Origin: Deltaproteobacteria bacterium | GTDB taxonomy: Bacteria; Desulfobacterota; Anaeroferrophillalia; Anaeroferrophillales; Tharpellaceae | Assembly (NCBI GenBank): GCA_030633185.1 | Contig: DAOVTG010000189.1 | Location: 1-5,086, forward strand | Length of the DNA: 5,086 nt | Direction: 5' to 3' | Part shown: piece after piece, positions 1 through 5,071 of the stretch | Layout: every line of letters begins with the position of its first letter | How positions within the stretch are numbered: the first letter of the stretch is position 1 | Notes under the pieces: model-generated | Database searches by the model: none | Told to the model about the DNA's origin: nothing | What the model saw: the letters and a program-made list of their open reading frames with translations, nothing else | Made by a program: the position numbers and the translations under genes

Positions 1-19
1 AAAGTCCGATCTACTGCGC

Positions 20-83
20 TGTTGTGGTTTTTCAGGCACTCGACATACTACATGTATGGTCTCGCGCCTGAAAAACCACAACA
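20..83. repeat. 18-bp perfect inverted repeat downstream of the por operon
   Basis: The arm TGTTGTGGTTTTTCAGGC (20-37) has its exact reverse complement at 66-83. The 28-nt centre contains a further 5-bp pairing, CATAC (44-48) with GTATG (54-58), so the whole block can fold as one long hairpin. It begins about 115 nt past the porB stop. Neither strand has a clean run of T directly after the stem, so it is not a classical intrinsic terminator. It could still protect the 3' end of the transcript, stop transcription between this operon and whatever lies to the left, or be a small palindromic mobile repeat. The pairing is seen directly; the role is inferred. Confidence 0.8.
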
Positions 84-113
84 TCTTGTATATCGAAATT
101 TTTACTTAGCCAT

Positions 114-133
114 CCCGTGACTTTTTACGAGGG
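114..133 (-). terminator. Possible weak hairpin terminator after porB
   Basis: Read on the minus strand, CCC-T-CGT and ACGGG pair into a 5-bp stem with one bulged base and an 8-nt loop, about 66 nt past the porB stop. A wider 6-bp pairing, TTAGCC (106-111) with GGCTAA (162-167), encloses it. There is no T-run immediately after the stem, only a looser A/T-rich stretch near 91-104, so efficient termination is doubtful. Confidence 0.2.
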
Positions 134-198
134 CATCAAGTATTGATAAAATCAATTACTAGGCTAAAGTTTAACTGTCAAGGGGAAATTAAATTAAG

Positions 199-1077
199 TC
201 ACGTTTCGTTTGGGTTGTAGGTGTATCCAATCTCTTTCTGCCAGGTTGCAATCTCGTCATCCGACATTTTTTTGAAACGACCCTGGGCTTTTAAATACTC
301 TTTAACCGGGATCGGGTGATCAGGTGTTACGGTTTGTTGCATGACCCCATTTTTATCCATTTCAAGAAGGGGAAAAACCCCGCTGTCGACAGCCATGCGC
401 GTAACTTTGAGGGCATCCTGAGAGTCTATTTTCCAGCCTGAAGGGCATGCCGCCAGCAGGTGCAGAAAGCGGAAGCCGGAGGCCTCTTTGGCTTTTTTGA
501 GTTTTGCGTAGAAATCTTCCGGATAGGCGATCGTAGCACTAGCCAGATAACTCGGATTATGGGCTTTGATGATCGCTATAATATCTTTTTTAGAATATCG
601 GAAACTTTTGCCGCCCGGCGTAGTTGTTGTCCAGGCTCCATGCGGAGTTGCGGATGATTGCTGAATTCCGGTATTCATGTAGGCCTCGTTGTCGTAGCAG
701 ATATAGATCATATCTTCATGACGTTCAGCTGCTCCGGAAATGCCCTGGAGACCGATATCAAAGGTACCGCCGTCACCGGCCCAGGTGAGGACTTCGGTAC
801 CCTTTTTCCCTTGGGCCGTCAAGGCTTGTCGAACCCCACTGGCCGCCGCTGCCGCTACCGCAAACGGGGTGTGAAGAAGGGGTACCGAAAGGGCCGTAGT
901 CGGTTGGCCGCCGGCGATAATCGCCCAACAGCAGGCCGGCATGACGACAATGGTTTGCGAGCCCAAAACCTTCAAGGTGTGGCGCATACTCAAAGAAGCA
1001 CCACAGCCGGGGCAGGCCATGTGACCACACTCCATATGCTCAGCCGTTGTGATTTGCCAGGTTGTATTATTGTTCAT
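199..1077 (-). CDS. porB: 2-oxoacid (probably pyruvate):ferredoxin oxidoreductase, beta subunit
   Basis: This is the thiamine-diphosphate-binding and cluster-binding subunit of cytoplasmic POR, which oxidatively decarboxylates pyruvate to acetyl-CoA and passes electrons to a proximal 4Fe-4S cluster. The 292-residue product begins with the family's cluster motif, CPGC at residues 22-25. C50 and C211 are the likely other two ligands; the 25-residue step from C25 to C50 matches what I recall for the D. africanus enzyme. The ThDP/Mg2+ motif is GDGGTFDIG (101-109), followed by YDNEAYMNTGIQ (128-139) and the ATPHGAWTTTTPGG segment (143-156), all typical of POR beta. Length is normal. The chosen ATG puts the cluster motif at the usual distance from the N-terminus; the ribosome site is weak (an AGAAAAG-like purine stretch). 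It is last in the operon and separated from porA by an unusual 293-nt repeat-filled gap. The family is near certain; pyruvate as substrate is the most likely choice among 2-oxoacids. Confidence 0.95.
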   Translation of the reverse strand: MNNNTTWQITTAEHMECGHMACPGCGASLSMRHTLKVLGSQTIVVMPACCWAIIAGGQPTTALSVPLLHTPFAVAAAAASGVRQALTAQGKKGTEVLTWAGDGGTFDIGLQGISGAAERHEDMIYICYDNEAYMNTGIQQSSATPHGAWTTTTPGGKSFRYSKKDIIAIIKAHNPSYLASATIAYPEDFYAKLKKAKEASGFRFLHLLAACPSGWKIDSQDALKVTRMAVDSGVFPLLEMDKNGVMQQTVTPDHPIPVKEYLKAQGRFKKMSDDEIATWQKEIGYTYNPNET

Positions 1078-1145
1078 TTCTTTTCTATTGCCGTTAAGTT
1101 AAAGAGGGTTGTTTGGTTTTTGCGCGAATCTTATGGCTGCCAAGT

Positions 1146-1161
1146 GTCAAGAAATGACCCC
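1146..1161 (-). repeat. REP-like unit A (GGGGTCATTTCTTGAC on the minus strand)
   Basis: This is a 16-nt unit with a GGGG tetramer followed by an imperfect small palindrome, GTCA-N5-TGAC. It differs from unit B at one position and lies in the opposite orientation to it, so A and B could pair as a hairpin spanning 1146-1230. Confidence 0.65.
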
Positions 1162-1214
1162 AGTCGAGGCAGGTCGAACAAAAACCGCGACAAAAATATC
1201 ACTCTATTTCGGGC

Positions 1215-1230
1215 GGGGTCAATTCTTGAC
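1215..1230 (+). repeat. REP-like unit B (GGGGTCAATTCTTGAC)
   Basis: This is the middle unit, oriented opposite to A and C. It carries an internal palindrome, GTCAA-N3-TTGAC on the complementary strand. It matches A and C at 15 of 16 positions each and can therefore pair with either neighbour. Confidence 0.65.
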
Positions 1231-1280
1231 GATGGCGTGTCGAGATACTCGGATAAGCCGAAGAACTGTCAACAGCCATT

Positions 1281-1296
1281 GTCAAGATTTGACCCC
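1281..1296 (-). repeat. REP-like unit C (GGGGTCAAATCTTGAC on the minus strand)
   Basis: This unit contains a perfect small palindrome, GTCAA-GAT-TTGAC, preceded on the minus strand by GGGG. It is the first of the three units to be transcribed after porA. A second TTGACA lies 13 nt further along on the minus strand. Confidence 0.65.
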
Positions 1297-1370
1297 ATTT
1301 ATGAGGGCGAAGCAAAGTTCGCGCTGCTTGTTGCGACTTAAATAGTCCCTGACTATTCTCGGACAGCCTC

Positions 1371-2519
1371 CTACAGCCAGTTACAATCAATACTTGATAG
1401 TTTCTCCCGATTTTCAACTACTTCGGCGATGGTTTCGGGAAAAACCTCCTTACCGCCAAGACTGATTATGACATCATTAACCACCGGCCGCTGCGGCAGA
1501 TTGTAGAGAGCCGCACGAACCTCCTGGCTCAGGGTGCCGCCGACGCCGTAGGAGCAGGCTCGATTTAAGACGATGATTCGTTTTTTATCTTTTAAAACCT
1601 CGGTCAGCTCTTGATTAGGGAAAGGACGTAAGAGACGTAATTTAAAAAGATCTATTGCAGTTCCGTTTTCTCTTAAATTTTCAACCGCGACGCGGGCGGT
1701 TCCGGTCATCGCCCCGCAACAAAGTAGAGCCGTATCACTCTTTTTGTCTCCCTCCAGACAACGCATGACCGGCTCATAGCTGCGGCCAAACTTCTCTGCG
1801 AATTCATCCTGGCAGTCGTCAATAACCGTCAAGGCTTCAGTCATGGTTTCAGAAAATGTTTTTTTCAGTTCATAAAAAAGATCGGGCTGGGCCGCGGCGC
1901 CAAAAGTCAGCGGCTTATTGGGGTCAAGTTGGTAGGGCGGCCGGTAGGCCGGCAGGTAGTCATCAACCTCTTGCTGGTCGGGAACCAGAAGCCGTTCCAT
2001 CGTGTGCGAGAGAATGAAACCATCGATCATGACCATGATCGGCAGCATCAGTTGTTCACTGGCTTTGTAGGCCATGATGATTGTATCAAGAGCTTCTTGA
2101 GAAGTTTCACAGTAGAGTTGTAACCAACCGGTATCACGTTGGGAAAAACTGTCACTCTGGTCACTCCATATATTCCAGGGAGCCCCGAGGGCGCGGTTGG
2201 CATTAACCAAAACCAGGGGCAGGCGGGCTCCGGCAAACCAGTGCAGGAGCTCATGCATCATCGCCAGGCCTTGTGAACTGCTCGCTGTAAAGGAGCGGCT
2301 GCCGGCCGAAACCGAGCCTAAAACCGCTGCAATCGCCGACATCTCCGATTCAACTTTGATATACTGACTTTTCAGCTCACCTTTGTCGACCATCTCGGAG
2401 AGGGTTTCGATAATATGGGTCTGGGGCGTGATCGGATAGGCCGAAATTACTTGCGGACGGCAGAGTCTGACCCCATGTGCAATTGCATCACTACCCAGCA
2501 AAATAGCTTTTTTCTGCAT
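1371..2519 (-). CDS. porA: 2-oxoacid (probably pyruvate):ferredoxin oxidoreductase, alpha subunit
   Basis: This is the substrate-side subunit of the cytoplasmic POR complex; together with PorB it forms the ThDP active site where pyruvate binds. The 382-residue length is normal for POR alpha. Motifs in order: YPITPQT (28-34), whose threonine faces the substrate in the family; VESEMSA (56-62), with the glutamate region near ThDP; the FTASSSQGLAMMHE stretch (77-90); ANRALGAP (107-114), whose arginine is the usual carboxylate-binding residue; and SDQSDSFSQRDTGW (119-132). The second half holds the transketolase C-terminal-like domain, with LLCCGAMTGTAR and LRLLRPFP. The ATG start is supported by a GGCGGA ribosome site about 8 nt upstream on the minus strand. 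It follows the flavoprotein gene after an 83-nt gap filled with 7-bp repeats. No truncation or missing key residue was seen. Pyruvate is favoured over branched-chain 2-oxoacids by overall resemblance, not proved. Confidence 0.95.
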   Translation of the reverse strand: MQKKAILLGSDAIAHGVRLCRPQVISAYPITPQTHIIETLSEMVDKGELKSQYIKVESEMSAIAAVLGSVSAGSRSFTASSSQGLAMMHELLHWFAGARLPLVLVNANRALGAPWNIWSDQSDSFSQRDTGWLQLYCETSQEALDTIIMAYKASEQLMLPIMVMIDGFILSHTMERLLVPDQQEVDDYLPAYRPPYQLDPNKPLTFGAAAQPDLFYELKKTFSETMTEALTVIDDCQDEFAEKFGRSYEPVMRCLEGDKKSDTALLCCGAMTGTARVAVENLRENGTAIDLFKLRLLRPFPNQELTEVLKDKKRIIVLNRACSYGVGGTLSQEVRAALYNLPQRPVVNDVIISLGGKEVFPETIAEVVENREKLSSIDCNWL

Positions 2520-2556
2520 ATTAGTATTCCGCCCAATAAATTTTCTGCATTTGTAA

Positions 2557-2598
2557 ACTTGGACGTTGGACGTTCAATGTTCGAAGTTCGATGTTCAA
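2557..2598. repeat. Six-unit degenerate 7-bp tandem repeat
   Basis: Six consecutive heptamers fill this stretch without a break: ACTTGGA, CGTTGGA, CGTTCAA, TGTTCGA, AGTTCGA, TGTTCAA (consensus nGTTSRA; TYSAACn on the minus strand). The array begins 38 nt upstream of the porA start and ends 4 nt before the stop codon of the flavoprotein gene. GTTCGAA/GTTCAA heptamer arrays are scattered between genes in several environmental anaerobe genomes as I recall them, but I know of no assigned function. It lies inside the operon and will be in the mRNA. Confidence 0.75.
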
Positions 2599-2602
2599 AG
2601 TA

Positions 2603-4228
2603 TTAATAATCTTCCTCCATCTCAATTACGCCGCGCGGGCAGACTACGGTACATTGACCGCAGCCTTTGCAGTGGTCGTAATCAAAAAGTACTCGTTTGT
2701 CCGGATCACTCTCTTCACGATTAATCGCAATCGCAACGTCCGGGCAGAAGAACCAGCAGATGCCACAAGCGGTGCAGCGGCCGCAATGAAAACAGCGCTC
2801 AATCTCGCTTTTCATCTGTTTGGGGCTTAAGCTTTGGCGGATCTCGGAAAAATTATCTATTCTGTTCTTAATATCAAGTTCCTGGACGCTGATTGCCGGA
2901 ATTTTGCTATAGTAATCGAGATGAAGCGCTTGGCTTTCGACAACAGCCGGGTTTTCCGACTCTGCATTTGCATCCAGGGAAGAAATATTCTCTAATTTCC
3001 GGAGGATGGTTTCGGCCGCCCGGCGACCGGAGGCCAGAGCTTCGGCGACTGAGGCTGCACCGTGGGCAAAATCCCCTGCTTTGATGATTGAATGACGATC
3101 ATTTAAGCTAAAATCATTTAAATCAAAATCGCTCTCCTGGCCGATGGCGGCGATTAGATAATCGGCTTCGACTCTTTTGAGAAAATCTCCCTCGCTGATG
3201 CGGCCATTATTGTCTTGAACCTGGTGGAGATTAATTTGCAACGTTTCGCTCGTCTCAATCTTGCCCACAACTATTTTTTCATGAATCACCAGACCTTCAT
3301 CTAAAGCCTGCTTTTTTTCCTCTTCATAGGCTGGCATCTCGGCAATTGTGCGCCGGTAGACGATCTCTACTTTTTTGCCCAACCGGAGCAGGCTGCGGGC
3401 TGTATCAAGAGCGGCGTTGCCGCCGCCGATGACCATGAAACGATGACCATCAATAGCTTCGCCTTGGCTGATTGCGGCGAGTAGTTCCAAAGCCCCTTTT
3501 ACTTGTGGAAGGTCACGCCAAGGGGTCGGTTGGCTGGAGCGTTGCAGACCCGGGGCCCAGATAAGGTTATGATACTCTTTTTCAAGTTGTGGAAACTCAG
3601 AGGATTCGATTCGATGATTGCATTTCAGCTCAATGTCGTAGCTGTTGAGGAGGTTATCCAGTTCTTGATCAAGAATATCTCGCGGCAGGCGGTAGGATGG
3701 GATAGCATAACGTAAAAGACCGCCTCCTAACGGAGCCTGTTCAAAAATTGTTACTTTGAGACCTTTCCGGGCAAGAAAAACGGCAGCACTTATGCCCGCC
3801 GGTCCAGCCCCGATAATGGCGACTTTTTCAGTTCTTTTTTCGGTACTTGCGGAGTGCGGGTTATCTAACCCCAGATCCCCAAGATAGCGTTCCAGATCGC
3901 CGATCAAAACGGCCTCATCAAAATCCTGACGATTGCAGGCACTTTGGCAGAACTGGGGGCAGACACGACCGGTAATTGCGGGTATCGGGTTGTAATTGCG
4001 TAAAAGGTTGAGCGCTTCTAAAATATTACCGGCAGCGAGTTTGTCGAGATAGGCGGCAATCGGAATATTCAAAGGGCAAGCCAGGCGGCAGGGTGACTCC
4101 TTGGGAACCAGGTGGGGGCGGAAAAATTTCCAGCTTCCGGTCAGGTTAACCGCAGTTGAGCCAGCCGAGATCGGCAGGCCGGTGAAATCCCCGTTTTGAA
4201 TAGCTTTTACGTGTCTTAATTCGGTCAT
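2603..4228 (-). CDS. GltD-like NAD(P)H/FAD oxidoreductase fused to a 2x[4Fe-4S] ferredoxin domain, in the porD position
   Basis: This predicted cytoplasmic flavoprotein (541 residues from the ATG) probably links the POR complex to NADP(H). Domains in order: an N-terminal alpha-helical iron-sulfur domain like that of GltD and dihydropyrimidine dehydrogenase (about 35-120; Cys 47, 51, 90, 94, 98, with GRVCP at 87-91); an FAD-binding GAGPAG (140-145) followed by LGGGLLRYAIPSYRLP; an NAD(P)-binding GGGNAALDTA (268-277) with VYRR (290-293), which favours NADP(H); and a second FAD contact, AGDFAHGAASVAEALASGRRAA (split here as 384-395 and 396-405). The C-terminus is a ferredoxin with CxxCxxCxxxCP at 485-496 and 520-531, plus an extra CxxC at 479-482. 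The best start is the ATG at 4226-4228, which overlaps the porG stop as TGATG. A TTG six bases upstream is also in frame. The C-terminal half corresponds to PorD, and the gene occupies its place. The domain call is firm; the electron route is inferred. Confidence 0.9.
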   Translation of the reverse strand: MTELRHVKAIQNGDFTGLPISAGSTAVNLTGSWKFFRPHLVPKESPCRLACPLNIPIAAYLDKLAAGNILEALNLLRNYNPIPAITGRVCPQFCQSACNRQDFDEAVLIGDLERYLGDLGLDNPHSASTEKRTEKVAIIGAGPAGISAAVFLARKGLKVTIFEQAPLGGGLLRYAIPSYRLPRDILDQELDNLLNSYDIELKCNHRIESSEFPQLEKEYHNLIWAPGLQRSSQPTPWRDLPQVKGALELLAAISQGEAIDGHRFMVIGGGNAALDTARSLLRLGKKVEIVYRRTIAEMPAYEEEKKQALDEGLVIHEKIVVGKIETSETLQINLHQVQDNNGRISEGDFLKRVEADYLIAAIGQESDFDLNDFSLNDRHSIIKAGDFAHGAASVAEALASGRRAAETILRKLENISSLDANAESENPAVVESQALHLDYYSKIPAISVQELDIKNRIDNFSEIRQSLSPKQMKSEIERCFHCGRCTACGICWFFCPDVAIAINREESDPDKRVLFDYDHCKGCGQCTVVCPRGVIEMEEDY

Positions 4229-4806
4229 CAGCAATTTAAGGTGTTTGTGGTCTCGTAGGCTTCACACAACGCTTTTTCATTATCAGCCAGGCGAGCGGGT
4301 AAGAAGTAGGGGAGGGCTTGAATCAAACTCTCCGGTTTGACCAGACCGCTGACTCTAGCCAGAGAACCCAGTACCGGGGCGTTGATCAGAGGCATGATCT
4401 CATTACCCAGTTCATACTTTAAAGCGATGCGATTAAGATTTGCGGTGATAACTTGATATGAAGGTTTTTCAGAACCGCATGTCAACTCAAGGTTGAATTT
4501 TTCAGGCGATTGATCGCTGTTGATCAGCAGAATACCACCCGGCTTGAGGCCGTCGGTAACCGGGACGGTATCAATCAGGCGGGCCGCCATGACGACTACA
4601 TAATCGGGTTTGGTGACCCGACTTCGGACGTTGATAAAAGTCTCGTCAGCCCGGACAAAAGCGGCTACCGGAGCCCCGCGTCGTTCAGCCCCGAATGTGG
4701 GAAACGACTGTGCGTAACGACCTTCAAAAAAGAGAGCCTGGGCCAGAATCCGGGAAGCGATAACCGCCCCCTGTCCGCCGCGGCCATGAAAACGAATTTC
4801 CTGCAT
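4228..4806 (-). CDS. porG: 2-oxoacid (probably pyruvate):ferredoxin oxidoreductase, gamma subunit
   Basis: This is the gamma subunit of the cytoplasmic POR complex, the part that in one-chain enzymes corresponds to the domain contacting CoA and stabilising the assembly. The 192-residue product has the usual family length and starts directly with the signature FHGRGGQGAV (6-15). FPTFGAERRGAPVAAF (35-50) follows, then the VRSRVTKPDYVVVM segment and an ILLINSD core strand. The start is fixed by the signature lying only a few residues from Met1. There is no good ribosome site upstream (CAGCTATACATT precedes the ATG), so initiation may be weak or leader-dependent. It is the first gene of the operon and overlaps the next by one base, which implies translational coupling. 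It carries no metal-binding cysteine pattern, as expected for gamma. Confidence 0.95.
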   Translation of the reverse strand: MQEIRFHGRGGQGAVIASRILAQALFFEGRYAQSFPTFGAERRGAPVAAFVRADETFINVRSRVTKPDYVVVMAARLIDTVPVTDGLKPGGILLINSDQSPEKFNLELTCGSEKPSYQVITANLNRIALKYELGNEIMPLINAPVLGSLARVSGLVKPESLIQALPYFLPARLADNEKALCEAYETTNTLNC

Positions 4807-4853
4807 AATGTATAGCTGCCAGTTAAATATTAATTTACTAAAGTTTCACGCTT

Positions 4854-4881
4854 TTTATTGACTCTAAATTTCACCTATCAA
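4854..4881 (-). promoter_or_regulatory. Candidate sigma-70-type promoter for the por operon
   Basis: On the minus strand, TTGATA (4876-4881; 5 of 6 matches to TTGACA) is followed after 16 nt by AATAAA (4854-4859; 4 of 6 matches to TATAAT). Transcription would start near 4847, giving a leader of about 40 nt before porG. An alternative -10-like TATACT lies at 4900-4905, but it has only a poor -35. AT-rich DNA gives such matches by chance, so this is a guess. Confidence 0.35.
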
Positions 4882-4890
4882 TATTAAGCG

Positions 4891-4937
4891 TATCAAGCTA
4901 GTATAGTTTTTGCCGCCTGCTTTATAAGTACTTGATA
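4891..4937. promoter_or_regulatory. Possible operator: inverted TATCAAG-N4-TATA pair
   Basis: TATCAAGCTAGTATA on the plus strand (4891-4905) and TATCAAGTACTTATA on the minus strand (4937-4923) share TATCAAG and TATA and differ only in the middle four bases. Their centres are 32 bp apart, about three helical turns, just upstream of the candidate por promoter. A dimeric regulator binding both sites is possible. The AT-rich setting makes chance similarity a serious alternative. Confidence 0.3.
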
Positions 4938-5005
4938 TAGTTGAATTTTTTTGAGCGCGTTTTGGACGAAAAAACAATAAAACCCTTTGATTTCAACGCT
5001 TTAAC

Positions 5006-5034
5006 GTGACAGCGAGGCCATATTGTGTTATATC
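5006..5034 (+). promoter_or_regulatory. Candidate promoter for the gene entering the right edge
   Basis: GTGACA (5006-5011; 5 of 6 to TTGACA) and TATATC (5029-5034; 4 of 6 to TATAAT, with the TATA intact) are separated by 17 nt. Transcription would begin near 5041, about 30 nt before the ATG at 5072. The promoter overlaps the left arm of the inverted repeat at 5011-5029. Confidence 0.4.
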
Positions 5035-5071
5035 TTTTGTACCAAACAAAAAACACAATGGAGGCCTCGCT
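5011..5071. repeat. Interrupted 17-bp inverted repeat covering a ribosome-binding site
   Basis: AGCGAGGCC (5011-5019) pairs with GGCCTCGCT (5063-5071), and ATTGTGTT (5022-5029) pairs with AACACAAT (5052-5059). A small 2/3-nt internal loop separates the two stems, and the terminal loop is 22 nt. The right arm ends directly before an ATG and contains part of the GGAGG at 5060-5064. In a transcript that includes both arms, the ribosome site and start codon would be held in or against the stem. Confidence 0.75.

Larger units (their letters stand above)
1215..1296. repeat. 82-nt REP/BIME-like hairpin formed by units B and C
   Basis: The arms 1215-1236 and 1275-1296 are inverted copies matching at 20 of 22 positions. 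The centre can form a smaller TCGG/CCGA hairpin around 1248-1262. In the operon mRNA (minus strand) this would be a long stem-loop between the porA stop and the porB start. GGGG followed by a palindrome resembles the repetitive extragenic palindromes mobilised by REP-associated Y1 (IS200-like) transposases. That assignment is inferred from form alone; no transposase is present here. Confidence 0.6.
1078..1370. other. Repeat-bearing gap between porA and porB with no convincing gene
   Basis: This 293-nt stretch splits alpha and beta genes that normally sit close together. Open frames crossing it run into porA or porB out of frame or encode low-information peptides, so none is called. What it does contain is a set of three related 16-nt palindromic units (1146-1296). 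The rest, 1078-1145 and 1297-1370, has no recognisable feature apart from the weak ribosome-site region of porB. Perfect TTGACA hexamers occur inside the repeat units, but no fitting -10 follows them. Confidence 0.7.
4807..5005. other. AT-rich region upstream of the por operon
   Basis: No gene is visible in this stretch. It contains the candidate operon promoter (4854-4881); an AT-rich imperfect palindrome at 4821-4839 (AGT-TAAAT ... ATTTA-CT type) just in front of porG; and an inverted pair of TATCAAG-N4-TATA sequences (4891-4905 and 4923-4937) that could bind a regulator. The 4938-5005 part has nothing I can name. Confidence 0.5.

Noticed and set aside
20..83. Integron attC site
   Set aside because: The arm ends read GTTGTGG/CCACAAC, which do not fit the RYYYAAC/GTTRRRY core sites, and no cassette structure is seen.
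1122..1150. Perfect TTGACA (minus strand, 1145-1150) as a promoter for porB
   Set aside because: The hexamer belongs to the repeat unit, and the expected -10 position reads TCGCGC, so no promoter is supported.
658..1341. Long plus-strand open frame of 227 codons opposite porB
   Set aside because: It lies almost entirely antisense to the well-conserved porB, has no recognisable domain and is rich in arginine and glycine, as expected for a shadow frame.
135..1398. 13-nt sequence ATCAAGTATTGAT at 135-147 and, inverted, at 1386-1398
   Set aside because: The second copy is coding sequence for the last residues of PorA, and roughly one such 13-nt coincidence is not surprising in 5 kb searched on both strands.
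1199..1417. 72-codon minus-strand open frame across the porA end and the repeat gap
   Set aside because: It overlaps the 3' end of porA out of frame and otherwise translates the palindromic repeats; there is no family resemblance.
1921..1931. GGGGTCAAGTT inside porA as a fourth REP-like unit
   Set aside because: It lacks the inverted TTGAC half and is explained by coding for the QLDPN residues.
2459..2472. GGGGTCAGACTC-like motif (minus strand) inside porA
   Set aside because: It encodes the conserved start region of PorA (HGVRLC) and has no palindrome; chance resemblance.
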